Positions 11,101 through 23,370 of a stretch of 64,000 bases of DNA are shown in pieces (the first letter of the stretch is position 1; every line of letters begins with the position of its first letter). The notes beneath the pieces are model-generated. The model made no database searches. It saw only the letters and a list, made by a program, of their open reading frames with translations, and was not told where the DNA came from. A program made the position numbers and the translations under genes. Source of the DNA: Osmia lignaria lignaria. Its lineage: Eukaryota > Arthropoda > Insecta > Hymenoptera > Megachilidae. The stretch spans positions 5,890,001-5,954,000 of the forward strand of contig NW_027478167.1 in the NCBI RefSeq assembly GCF_051020975.1. Reading direction: 5' to 3'.

Positions 11101-11469
11101 GCTTCGGAACTTTTAAATATCTCGATATATCTCGAAAACTACGCTTCTGATCAAAAAATATCATAGAACATAAATTGTAGGAAACATAATTCTCTACAAA
11201 AAAGGTCTCTTAACATTTTGCCATAGCTCGCTTCGTTTCCGAGATATTTGCAGATACATCTCAAGGGAAGGGGCCTGACGGACATATTTCGAGATATTTC
11301 TTCTTCTTGTTGTTCTTCTTCTGCACAGCTAAGCTGGAAGTGGCATTTGCAGCTCGCAATAGTGCAGAGTTATCTCAAAGAAAGGGGCCACGGTGTTTCT
11401 GTATCTCTATTATGTTGGTGCGGCTTCGGAACTTTTAAATATCTCGATATATCTCGAAAACTACGCTTC

Positions 11470-14400
11470 TGATCAAAAAATATCATAGAACATAAATTGT
11501 AGGAAACATAATTCTCTACAAAAAAGGTCTCTTAACATTTTGCCATAGCTCGCTTCGTTTCCGAGATATTTGCAGATACATCTCAAGGGAAGGGGCCTGA
11601 CGGACATATTTCGAGATATTTCTTCTTCTTGTTGTTCTTCTTCTGCACAGCTATGCTGGAAGTGGCATTAGCAGCTCGCAATAGTGCAGAGTTACCTCAA
11701 AGAAAGGGGCCACGGTGTTTCTGTATCTCTATTATGTTGGTGCGGCTTCGGAACTTTTAAATATCTCGATATATCTCGAAAACTACGCTTCTGATCAAAA
11801 AATATCATAGAACATAAATTGTAGGAAACATAATTCTCTACAAAAAAGGTCTCTTAACATTTTGCCATAGGTCGCTTCGTTTCCGAGATATTTGCAGATA
11901 CATCTCAAGGGAAGGGGCCTGACGGACATATTTCGAGATATTTCTTCTTCTTGTTGTTCTTCTTCTGCACAGCTAAGCTGGAAGTGGCATTTGCAGCTCG
12001 CAATAGTGCAGAGTTATCTCAAAGAAAGGGGCCACGGTGTTTCTGTATCTCTATTATGTTGGTGCGGCTTCGGAACTTTTAAATATCTTGATATATCTCG
12101 AGAACTACGCATCTGATCAAAAAATATCATAGAACATAAAAAGTAGGAAACCTAATTCTCTACAAAAAAGGTCTCTCAACATTTTGCCATAGCTCGCTTC
12201 GTTTCCGAGATATTTGCAGATTTATCTCAAGGGAAGGGGCCTGACGGACATATTTCGAGATATTTCTTCTTCTAGTTATTCTTCTTCTGCACAGCTAAGC
12301 TGGAAGTGGCATTTGCAGCTCGCAATAGTGCAGAGTTATCTCAAAGAAAGGGGCCACGGTGTTTCTGTATCTCTATTATGTTGGTGCGGCTTCGGAACTT
12401 TTAAATATCTTGATATATCTCGAGAACTACGCATCTGATCAAGAAATATCATACAACATAAAAAGTAGGAAACTTAATTCTCTACAAAAAAGGTCTCTTA
12501 ACATTTTGCCATAGCTCGCTTCATTTCCGAGATATTTGCAGATTTATCTCAAGGGAAGGGGCCTGACGGACATATTTCGAGATATTTCTTCTTGTTGTTC
12601 TTCTTCTGCACAGCTAAGCTGGAAGTGGCATTTGCGGCTCGCACTAGTGCAGAGTTATCTCAAAGAAAGGGGCCACGGTGTTTTTGTATCTCTATTATGT
12701 TGGTGCGGCTTCGGAACTTTTAAATATCTCGATATATCTCGAAAACTACGCTTCTGATCAAAAAATATCATAGAACATAAATTGTAGGAAACATAATTCT
12801 CTACAAAAAAGGTCTCTTAACATTTTGCCATAGCTCGCTTCGTTTCCGAGATATTTGCAGATACATCTCAAGGGAAGGGGCCTGACGGACATATTTCGAG
12901 ATATTTCTTCTTCTTGTTGTTCTTCTTCTGCACAGCTAAGCTGGAAGTGGCATTTGCAGCTCGCAATAGTGCAGAGTTATCTCAAAGAAAGGGGCCACGG
13001 TGTTTCTGTATTTCTATTATGTTGGTGCGGCTTCGGAACTTTTAAATATCTTGATATATCTCGAGAACTACGCATCTGATCAAAAAATATCATACAACAT
13101 AAAATGTAGGAAACTTAATTCTCTACAAAAAAGGCCTCTTAACATTTTGCCATAGCTCGCTTCGTTTCCGAGATATTTGCAGATATATCTCAAGGGAAGG
13201 GGCCTGACGGACATATTTCGAGATATTTCTTCTTCTTGTTGTTCTTCTTCTGCACAGCTAAGCTGGAAGTGGCATTTGCAGCTGGCAATAGTGCAGAGTT
13301 ATCTCAAAGAAAGGGGCCACGGTGATTCTGTATCTCTATTATGTTGGTGCGGCATCGGAACTTTTAAATATCTTGATATATCTCGAGAACTACGCATCTG
13401 ATCAAAAAATATCATAGAACATAAAAAGTAGGAAACTTAATTCTCTCCAAAAAAGGTCTCTTAACATTTTGCCATAGCTCGATTCGTTTCCGAGATATTT
13501 GCCGATATATCTCAAGGGAAGGGGCCTGACGGACATATTTCGAGATATTTTTTCTTCTGGTTGTTCTTCTTCTGCACAGCTAAGCTGGAAGTGGCATTTG
13601 CAGCTCGCAATAGTGCAGAGTTATCTCAAAGAAAGGGGCCACGGTGTTTCTGTATCTCTATTATGTTGGTGCGGCTTCGGAACTTTTAAATATCTTGATA
13701 TATCTCGAGAACTACGCATCTGATCAAAAAATATCATGGAACATAAAAAGTAGAAAACTTAATTCTCTACAAAAAAGGTCTCTTAACATTTTGCCATAGC
13801 TCGCTTCGTTTCCGAGATATTTGCAGATTTATCTCAAGGGTAAGGGGCCTGACGGACATATTTCGAGATATTTCTTCTTCTTGTTGTTCTTCTTCTGCAC
13901 AGCTAAGCTGGAAGTGGCATTTGCAGCTGGCAATAGTGCAGAGTTATCTCAAAGAAAGGGGCCACGGTGATTCTGTATCTCTATTATGTTGGTGCGGCTT
14001 CGGAACTTTTAAATATCTTGATATATCTCGAGAACTACGCATCTGATCAAAAAATATCATAGAACATAAAAAGTAGGAAACTTAATTCTCTACAAAAAAG
14101 GTCTCTTAACATTTTGCCATAGTTCGATTCGTTTCCGAGATATTTGCCGATATATCTCAAGGGAAGGGGCCTGACGGACATATTTCGAGATATTTTTTCT
14201 TCTTGTTGTTCTTCTTCTGCACAGCTAAGCTGGAAGTGGCATTTGCAGCTCGCAATAGTGCAGAGTTATCTCAAAGAAAGGGGCCACGGTGTTTCTGTAT
14301 CTCTATTATGTTGGTGCGGCTTCGGAACTTTTAAATATCTCGATATATCTCGAAAACTACGCTTCTGATCAAAAAATATCATAGAACATAAATTGTAGGA

Positions 14401-14687
14401 AACATAATTCTCTACAAAAAAGGTCTCTTAACATTTTGCCATAGCTCGCTTCGTTTCCGAGATATTTGCAGATACATCTCAAGGGAAGGGGCCTGACGGA
14501 CATATTTCGAGATATTTCTTCTTCTTGTTGTTCTTCTTCTGCACAGCTAAGCTGGAACTGGCATTTGCAGCTCGCAATAGTGCAGAGTTATCTCAAAGAA
14601 AGGGGCCACGGTGGTTCTGTATTTCTATTATGTTGGTGCGGCTTCGGAACTTTTAAATATCTTGATATATCTCGAGAACTACGCATC
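11470..14687 (+). repeat. Ten-monomer segmental duplication, copy 1 (3,218 bp)
   Basis: Contains in order: a unit with GCTATGCTGG and GTTACCTC, one with TAGGTCGCTTCG, one with TTCTAGTTATTC, a 319-bp unit, a GATACATCTC unit, a G208/A249 unit, a unit with TTCTGGTTG, a 323-bp unit, one with TAGTTCGATTCG, and a GATACATCTC unit. The same ten occur in the same order and total length at 20153. By eye I found about ten base differences. Confidence 0.92.
13721..14043 (+). repeat. 323-bp monomer
   Basis: One extra T in CAAGGGTAAGGGG after the first TATCTC. The only other 323-bp unit, at 22404-22726, has the same insertion and is its counterpart in the ten-monomer duplication, so the insertion predates that duplication. 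Confidence 0.92.
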
Positions 14688-15006
14688 TGATCAAAAAATA
14701 CCATAGAACATAAAAAGTAGGAAATTTAATTCTCTACAAAAAAGGTCTCTTAACATTTTGCCATAGCTCGCTTCTTTTCCGAGATATTTGCAGATATATC
14801 TCAAGGGAAGGGGCCTGACGGACATATTTCGAGATATTTCTTCTTCTTGTTGTTCTTCTGCACAGCTAAGCTGGAAGTGGCATTTGCAGCTCGCAATAGT
14901 GCAGAGTTATCTCAAAGAAAGGGGCCACGGTGTTTCTGTATCTCTATTATGTTGGTGCGGCTTCGGAACTTTTAAATAGCTTGATACATCTCGAGAACTA
15001 CGCATC
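14688..15006 (+). repeat. 319-bp monomers, class beta (second TTC tract short)
   Basis: One TTC triplet is missing after the central GTTG (TGTTCTTCTGCAC). Other members start at 15329, 24978, 26263, 26904, 27545, 29459 and 39438. All carry GCAGCTCGCAATAG and GATATATCTC, unlike class alpha, so the two 3-bp losses are independent. The members at 14688, 15329, 26263, 26904 and 29459 also share TTAAATAGCTTGATACATCTC. Confidence 0.9.
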
Positions 15007-15969
15007 TGATCAAAAAATATCATAGAACATAAAAAGTAGGAAACTTAATTCTCTACAAAAAAGGTCTCTTAACATTTTGCCATAGCTCGCTTCGTTTCCG
15101 AGATATTTGCAGATTTATCTCGAGGGAACGGGCCTGACCGACATATTTCGAGATATTTCTTCTTCTTGTTGTTCTTCTTCTGCACAGCTAAACTGGAAGT
15201 GGCATTTCCAGCTCGCAATAGCGCAGAGTTATCTCAAAGAAAGGGGCCACGGTGTTTCTGTATCTCTATTATGTTGGTGCGGCTTCGGAACTTTTAAATA
15301 TCTTGATATATCTCGAGAACTACGCATCTGATCAAAAAATATCATAGAACATAAAAAGTAGGAAATTTAATTCTCTACAAAAAAGGTCTCTTAACATTTT
15401 GCCATAGCTCGCTTCTTTTCCGAGATATTTGCAGATATATCTCAAGGGAAGGGGCCTGACGGACATATTTCGAGATATTTCTTCTTCTTGTTGTTCTTCT
15501 GCACAGCTAAGCTGGAAGTGGCATTTGCAGCTCGCAATAGTGCAGAGTTATCTCAAAGAAAGGGGCCACGGTGTTTCTGTATCTCTATTATGTTGGTGCG
15601 GCTTCGGAACTTTTAAATAGCTTGATACATCTCGAGAACTACGCATCTGATCAAAAAATATCATAGAACATAAAAAGTAGGAAACTTAATTCTCTACAAA
15701 AAAGGTCTCTTAACATTTTGCCATAGCTCGCTTCGTTTCCGAGATATTTGCAGATTTATCTCGAGGGAACGGGCCTGACCGACATATTTCGAGATATTTC
15801 TTCTTCTTGTTGTTCTTCTTCTGCACAGCTAAGCTGGAAGTGGCATTTGCGGCTCGCACTAGTGCAGAGTTATCTCAAAGAAAGGGGCCACGGTGTTTCT
15901 ATATCTCTATTATGTTGGTGCGGCTTCGGAACTTTTAAATATCTCGATATATCTCTGAAACTACGCTTC
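14688..15969 (+). repeat. 641-bp dimer block, copy 1 (two dimers)
   Basis: Class beta 319-bp unit followed by a 322-bp unit with ATCTCGAGGGAACGGGCCTGACC, repeated twice. The second dimer ends in a unit with GCGGCTCGCACTAG and ATATCTCTGAAAC. The same four-unit order and the same 1,282-bp length recur at 26263-27544, and one dimer recurs at 29459-30099. Confidence 0.88.
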
Positions 15970-18900
15970 TGATCAAAAAATATCATACAACATAAATTGT
16001 AGGAAACATAATTCTCTACAAAAAAGGTCTCTTAACATTTTGCCATAGCTCGCTTCGTTTCCGAGATATTTGCCGATATATCTCAAGGGAAGGGGCCTGA
16101 CGGACATATTTCGAGATATTTCTTCTTCTTGTTGTTCTTCTTCTGCACAGCTAAGCTGGAAGTGGCATTTGCAGCTGGCAATAGTGCAGAGTTATCTCAA
16201 AGAAAGGGGCCACGGTGATTCTGTATCTCTATTATGTTGGTGCGGCTTCGGAACTTTTAAATATCTTGATATATCTCGAGAACTACGCATCTGATCAAAA
16301 AATATCATAGAACATAAAAAGTAGGAAACTTAATTCTCTACAAAAAAGGTCTCTTAACATTTTGCCATAGCTCGCTTCGTTTCCGAGATATTTTCAGATA
16401 CATCTCAAGGGAAGGGGCCTGACGGACATATTTCGAGATATTTCTTCTTCTTGTTGTTCTTCTTCTGCACAGCTAAGCTGGAAGTGGCATTTGCAGCTCG
16501 CAATAGTGCAGAGTTATCTCAAAGAAAGGGGCCACGATGTTTCTGTATCTCTATTATGTTGGTGCGGCTTCGGAACTTTTAAATATCTCGATATATCTCG
16601 AAAACTACGCTTCTGATCAAAAAATATCATAGAACATAAATTGTAGGAAACATAATTATCTACAAAAAAGGTCTCTTAACATTTTGCCATAGCTCGCTTC
16701 GTTTCCGAGATATTTGCAGATACATCTCAAGGGAAGGGGCCTGACGGACATATTTCGAGATATTTCTTCTTCTTGTTGTTCTTCTTCTGCACAGCTAAGC
16801 TGGAAGTGGCATTTGCAGCTCGCAATAGTGCAGACTTATCTCAAAGAAAGGGGCCACGGTGTTTCTGTATCTCTATTATGTTGGTGCGGCTTCGGAACTT
16901 TTAAATATCTCGATATATCTCGAAAACTACGCTTCTGATCAAAAAATATCATAGAACATAAATTGTAGGAAACATAATTCTCTACAAAAAAGGTCTCTTA
17001 ACATTTTGCCATAGCTCGCTTCGTTTCCGAGATATTTGCAGATACATCTCAAGGGAAGGGGCCTGACGGACATATTTCGAGATATTTCTTCTTCTTGTTG
17101 TTCTTCTTCTGCACAGCTATGCTGGAAGTGGCATTAGCAGCTCGCAATAGTGCAGAGTTACCTCAAAGAAAGGGGCCACGGTGTTTCTGTATCTCTATTA
17201 TGTTGGTGCGGCTTCGGAACTTTTAAATATCTCGATATATCTCGAAAACTACGCTTCTGATCAAAAAATATCATAGAACATAAATTGTAGGAAACATAAT
17301 AATCTACAAAAAAGGTCTCTTAACATTTTGCCATAGGTCGCTTCGTTTCCGAGATATTTGCAGATACATCTCAAGGGAAGGGGCCTGACGGACATATTTC
17401 GAGATATTTCTTCTTCTTGTTGTTCTTCTTCTGCACAGCTAACCTGGAAGTGGCATTTGCAGCTCGCAATAGTGCAGAGTTATCTCAAAGAAAGGGGCCA
17501 CGGTGTTTCTGTATCTCTATTATGTTGGTGCGGCTTCGGAACTTTTAAATATCTTGATATATCTCGAGAACTACGCATCTGATCAAAAAATATCATGGAA
17601 CATAAAAAGTAGAAAACTTAATTCTCTACAAAAAAGGTCTCTTAACATTTTGCCATAGCTCGCTTCGTTTCCGAGATATTTGCAGATTTATCTCAAGGGA
17701 AGGGGCCTGACGGACATATTTCGAGATATTTCTTCTTCTTGTTGTGCTTCTTCTGCACAGCTAAGCTGGAAGTGGCATTTGCAGCTCGCAATAGTGCAGA
17801 GTTATCTCAAAGAAAGGGGCCACGGTGTTTCTGTATTTCTATTATGTTGGTGCGGCTTCGGAACTTTTAAATATCTTGATATATCTCCAGAACTACGCTT
17901 CTGATCAAAAAATATCATACAACATAAATTGTAGGAAACATAATTCTCTACAAAAAAGGTCTCTTAACATTTTGCCATAGCTCGCTTCGTTTCCGAGATA
18001 TTTGCCGATATATCTCAAGGGAAGGGGCCTGACGGACATATTTCGAGATATTTCTTCTTCTTGTTGTTCTTCTTCTGCACAGCTAAGCTGGAAGTGGCAT
18101 TTGCAGCTGGCAATAGTGCAGAGTTATCTCAAAGAAAGGGGCCACGGTGATTCTGTATCTCTATTATGTTGGTGCGGCTTCGGAACTTTTAAATATCTTG
18201 ATATATCTCGAGAACTACGCATCTGATCAAAAAATATCATAGAACATAAAAAGTAGGAAACTTAATTCTCTACAAAAAAGGTCTCTTAACATTTTGCCAT
18301 AGCTCGCTTCGTTTCCGAGATATTTGCAGATACATCTCAAGGGAAGGGGCCTGACGGACATATTTCGAGATATTTCTTCTTCTTGTTGTTCTTCTTCTGC
18401 ACAGCTAAGCTGGAAGTGGCATTTGCAGCTCGCAATAGTGCAGAGTTATCTCAAAGAAAGGGGCCACGGTGTTTCTGTATCTCTATTATGTTGGTGCGGC
18501 TTCGGAACTTTTAAATATCTCGATATATCTCGAAAACTACGCTTCTGATCAAAAAATATCATAGAACATAAATTGTAGGAAACATAATTCTCTACAAAAA
18601 AGGTCTCTTAACATTTTGCCATAGCTCGCTTCGTTTCCGAGATATTTGCAGATACATCTCAAGGGAAGGGGCCTGACGGACATATTTCGAGATATTTCTT
18701 CTTCTTGTTGTTCTTCTTCTGCACAGCTATGCTGGAAGTGGCATTAGCAGCTCGCAATAGTGCAGAGTTACCTCAAAGAAAGGGGCCACGGTGTTTCTGT
18801 ATTTCTATTATGTTGATGCGGCTTCGGAACTTTTAAATATCTTGATATATCTCCAGGACTACGCATCTGATCAAAAAATATCATAGAACATAAAAAGTAG

Positions 18901-20152
18901 GAAACTTAATTCTCTACAAAAAAGGTCTCTTAACATTTTGCCATAGCTCGCTTCGTTTCCGAGATATTTGCAGATTTATCTCAAGGGAAGGGGCCTGACG
19001 GACATATTTCGAGATATTTCTTCTTCTTGTTGTTCTTCTTCTGCACAGCTAAGCTGGAAGTGGCATTTGCAGCTGGCAATAGTGCAGAGTTATCTCAAAG
19101 AAAGGGGCCACGGTGATTCTGTATCTCTATTATGTTGGTGCGGCTTCGGAACTTTTAAATATCTTGATATATCTCGAGAACTACGCATCTGATCAAAAAA
19201 TATCATAGAACATAAAAAGTAGGAAACTTAATTCTCTACAAAAAAGGTCTCTTAACATTTTGCCATAGCTCGCTTCGTTTCCGAGATATTTGCAGATTTA
19301 TCTCAAGGGAAGGGGCCTGACGGACATATTTCGAGATATTTCTTCTTGTTGTTCTTCTTCTGCACAGCTAAGCTGGAAGTGGCATTTGCGGCTCGCACTA
19401 GTGCAGAGTTATCTCAAAGAAAGGGGCCACGGTGTTTTTGTATCTCTATTATGTTGGTGCGGCTTCGGAACTTTTAAATATCTCGATATATCTCGAAAAC
19501 TACGCTTCTGATCAAAAAATATTATAGAACATAAATTGTAGGAAACATAATTCTCTACAAAAAAGGTCTCTTAACATTTTGCCATAGCTCGCTTCGTTTC
19601 CGAGATATTTGCAGATACATCTCAAGGGAAGGGGCCTGACGGACATATTTCGAGATATTTCTTCTTCTTGTTGTTCTTCTTCTGCACAGCTAAGCTGGAA
19701 GTGGCATTTGCAGCTGGCAATAGTGCAGAGTTATCTCAAAGAAAGGGGCCACGGTGATTCTGTATCTCTATTATGTTGGTGCGGCTTCGGAACTTTTAAA
19801 TATCTTGATATATCTCGAGAACTACGCATCTGATCAAAAAATATCATAGAACATAAAAAGTAGGAAACTTAATTCTCTCCAAAAAAGGTCTCTTAACATT
19901 TTGCCATAGCTCGATTCGTTTCCGAGATATTTGCCGATATATCTCAAGGGAAGGGGCCTGACGGACATATTTCGAGATATTTCTTCTTCTTGTTGTTCTT
20001 CTTCTGCACAGCTAAGCTGGAAGTGGCATTTGCAGCTCGCAATAGTGCAGAGTTATCTCAAAGAAAGGGGCCACGGTGTTTCTGTATCTCTATTATGTTG
20101 GTGCGGCTTCGGAACTTTTAAATATCTCGATATATCTCGAAAACTACGCTTC

Positions 20153-23100
20153 TGATCAAAAAATATCATAGAACATAAATTGTAGGAAACATAATTCTCT
20201 ACAAAAAAGGTCTCTCAACATTTTGCCATAGCTCGCTTCGTTTCCGAGATATTTGCAGATACATCTCAAGGGAAGGGGCCTGACGGACATATTTCGAGAT
20301 ATTTCTTCTTCTTGTTGTTCTTCTTCTGCACAGCTATGCTGGAAGTGGCATTAGCAGCTCGCAATAGTGCAGAGTTACCTCAAAGAAAGGGGCCACGGTG
20401 TTTCTGTATCTCTATTATGTTGGTGCGGCTTCGGAACTTTTAAATATCTCGATATATCTCGAAAACTACGCTTCTGATCAAAAAATATCATAGAACATAA
20501 ATTGTAGGAAACATAATTCTCTACAAAAAAGGTCTCTTAACATTTTGCCATAGGTCGCTTCGTTTCCGAGATATTTGCAGATACATCTCAAGGGAAGGGG
20601 CCTGACGGACATATTTCGAGATATTTCTTCTTCTTGTTGTTCTTCTTCTGCACAGCTAAGCTGGAAGTGGCATTTGCAGCTCGCAATAGTGCAGAGTTAT
20701 CTCAAAGAAAGGGGCCACGGTGTTTCTGTATCTCTATTATGTTGGTGCGGCTTTGGAACTTTTAAATATCTTGATATATCTCGAGAACTACGCATCTGAT
20801 CAAAAAATAGCATAGAACATAAAAAGTAGGAAACCTAATTCTCTACAAAAAAGGTCTCTTAACATTTTGCCATAGCTCGCTTCGTTTCCGAGATATTTGC
20901 AGATTTATCTCAAGGGAAGGGGCCTGACGGACATATTTCGAGATATTTCTTCTTCTAGTTATTCTTCTTCTGCACAGCTAAGCTGGAAGTGGCATTTGCA
21001 GCTCGCAATAGTGCAGAGTTATCTCAAAGAAAGGGGCCACGGTGTTTCTGTATCTCTATTATGTTGGTGCGGCTTCGGAACTTTTAAATATCTTGATATA
21101 TCTCGAGAACTACGCATCTGATCAAAAAATATCATACAACATAAAAAGTAGGAAACTTAATTCTCTACAAAAAAGGTCTCTTAACATTTTGCCATAGCTC
21201 GCTTCATTTCCGAGATATTTGCAGATTTATCTCAAGGGAAGGGGCCTGACGGACATATTTCGAGATATTTCTTCTTGTTGTTCTTCTTCTGCACAGCTAA
21301 GCTGGAAGTGGCATTTGCGGCTCGCACTAGTGCAGAGTTATCTCAAAGAAAGGGGCCACGGTGTTTTTGTATCTCTATTATGTTGGTGCGGCTTCGGAAC
21401 TTTTAAATATCTCGATATATCTCGAAAACTACGCTTCTGATCAAAAAATATCATAGAACATAAATTGTAGGAAACATAATTCTCTACAAAAAAGGTCTCT
21501 TAACATTTTGCCATAGCTCGCGTCGTTTCCGAGATATTTGCAGATACATCTCAAGGGAAGGGGCCTGACGGACATATTTCGAGATATTTCTTCTTCTTGT
21601 TGTTCTTCTTCTGCACAGCTAAGCTGGAAGTGGCATTTGCAGCTCGCAATAGTGCAGAGTTATCTCAAAGAAAGGGGCCACGGTGTTTCTGTATTTCTAT
21701 TATGTTGGTGCGGCTTCGGAACTTTTAAATATCTTGATATATCTCGAGAACTACGCATCTGATCAAAAAATATCATACAACATAAAATGTAGGAAACTTA
21801 ATTCTCTACAAAAAAGGCCTCTTAACATTTTGCCATAGCTCGCTTCGTTTCCGAGATATTTCCAGATATATCTCAAGGGAAGGGGCCTGACGGACATATT
21901 TCGAGATATTTCTTCTTCTTGTTGTTCTTCTTCTGCACAGCTAAGCTGGAAGTGGCATTTGCAGCTGGCAATAGTGCAGAGTTATCTCAAAGAAAGGGGC
22001 CACGGTGATTCTGTATCTCTATTATGTTGGTGCGGCTTCGGAACTTTTAAATATCTTGATATATCTCGAGAACTACGCATCTGATCAAAAAATATCATAG
22101 AACATAAAAAGTAGGAAACTTAATTCTCTCCAAAAAAGGTCTCTTAACATTTTGCCATAGCTCGATTCGTTTCCGAGATATTTGCCGATATATCTCAAGG
22201 GAAGGGGCCTGACGGACATATTTCGAGATATTTTTTCTTCTGGTTGTTCTTCTTCTGCACAGCTAAGCTGGAAGTGGCATTTGCAGCTCGCAATAGTGCA
22301 GAGTTATCTCAAAGAAAGGGGCCACGGTGTTTCTGTATCTCTATTATGTTGGTGCGGCTTCGGAACTTTTAAATATCTTGATATATCTCGAGAACTACGC
22401 ATCTGATCAAAAAATATCATGGAACATAAAAAGTAGAAAACTTAATTCTCTACAAAAAAGGTCTCTTAACATTTTGCCATAGCTCGCTTCGTTTCCGAGA
22501 TATTTGCAGATTTATCTCAAGGGTAAGGGGCCTGACGGACATATTTCGAGATATTTCTTCTTCTTGTTGTTCTTCTTCTGCACAGCTAAGCTGGAAGTGG
22601 CATTTGCAGCTGGCAATAGTGCAGAGTTATCTCAAAGAAAGGGGCCACGGTGATTCTGTATCTCTATTATGTTGGTGCGGCTTCGGAACTTTTAAATATC
22701 TTGATATATCTCGAGAACTACGCATCTGATCAAAAAATATCATAGAACATAAAAAGTAGGAAACTTAATTCTCTACAAAAAAGGTCTCTTAACATTTTGC
22801 CATAGTTCGATTCGTTTCCGAGATATTTGCCGATATATCTCAAGGGAAGGGGCCTGACGGACATATTTCGAGATATTTTTTCTTCTTGTTGTTCTTCTTC
22901 TGCACAGCTAAGCTGGAAGTGGCATTTGCAGCTCGCAATAGTGCAGAGTTATCTCAAAGAAAGGGGCCACGGTGTTTCTGTATCTCTATTATGTTGGTGC
23001 GGCTTCGGAACTTTTAAATATCTCGATATATCTCGAAAACTACGCTTCTGATCAAAAAATATCATAGAACATAAATTGTAGGAAACATAATTCTCTACAA

Positions 23101-23370
23101 AAAAGGTCTCTTAACATTTTGCCATAGCTCGCTTCGTTTCCGAGATATTTGCAGATACATCTCAAGGGAAGGGGCCTGACGGACATATTTCGAGATATTT
23201 CTTCTTCTTGTTGTTCTTCTTCTGCACAGCTAAGCTGGAAGTGGCATTTGCAGCTCGCAATAGTGCAGAGTTATCTCAAAGAAAGGGGCCACGGTGTTTC
23301 TGTATTTCTATTATGTTGGTGCGGCTTCGGAACTTTTAAATATCTTGATATATCTCGAGAACTACGCATC
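20153..23370 (+). repeat. Ten-monomer segmental duplication, copy 2 (3,218 bp)
   Basis: Second copy of 11470-14687, offset by 8,683 bp. Differences seen include CTTTGG for CTTCGG near 20753, AATAGCAT near 20806, CTCGCGTCG near 21519 and TTCCAGAT near 21860. The left break lies inside the preceding unit (19831 versus 11148, similar only in their 3' parts) and the right break at the unit that follows (23371 versus 14688). Confidence 0.92.
22404..22726 (+). repeat. 323-bp monomer, second copy
   Basis: Same inserted T as the unit at 13721 (CAAGGGTAAGGGG) and the same position within the duplicated ten-unit segment. Confidence 0.92.

Larger units (their letters stand above)
5674..14687 (+). repeat. 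Block II: units 19-46, GATACATCTC family
   Basis: Dominated by a monomer type with GATACATCTC at offset 106, a type with G208 (AGCTGGCAAT) linked to A249 (GGTGATTC), and a type with TTTGCCGATATATC. The order GATACATCTC type, G208/A249 type, TTTGCCGATATATC type recurs near 7284 and 12755 here and near 21438 in block IV; the copy near 5674 lies beside ordinary units. The arrangement is irregular, with no single higher-order period. Confidence 0.75.
15970..23370 (+). repeat. Block IV: units 51-73, GATACATCTC family
   Basis: Same monomer types as block II. A run of G208/A249 unit, one or two GATACATCTC units and a GTTACCTC unit occurs at 8572, 10504, 15970, 17902 and, in part, 19509-20474, counting block II. 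The GTTACCTC units start at 9216, 11470, 16936, 18546 and 20153. G208/A249 units occur only between 6318 and 22726. Confidence 0.75.
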
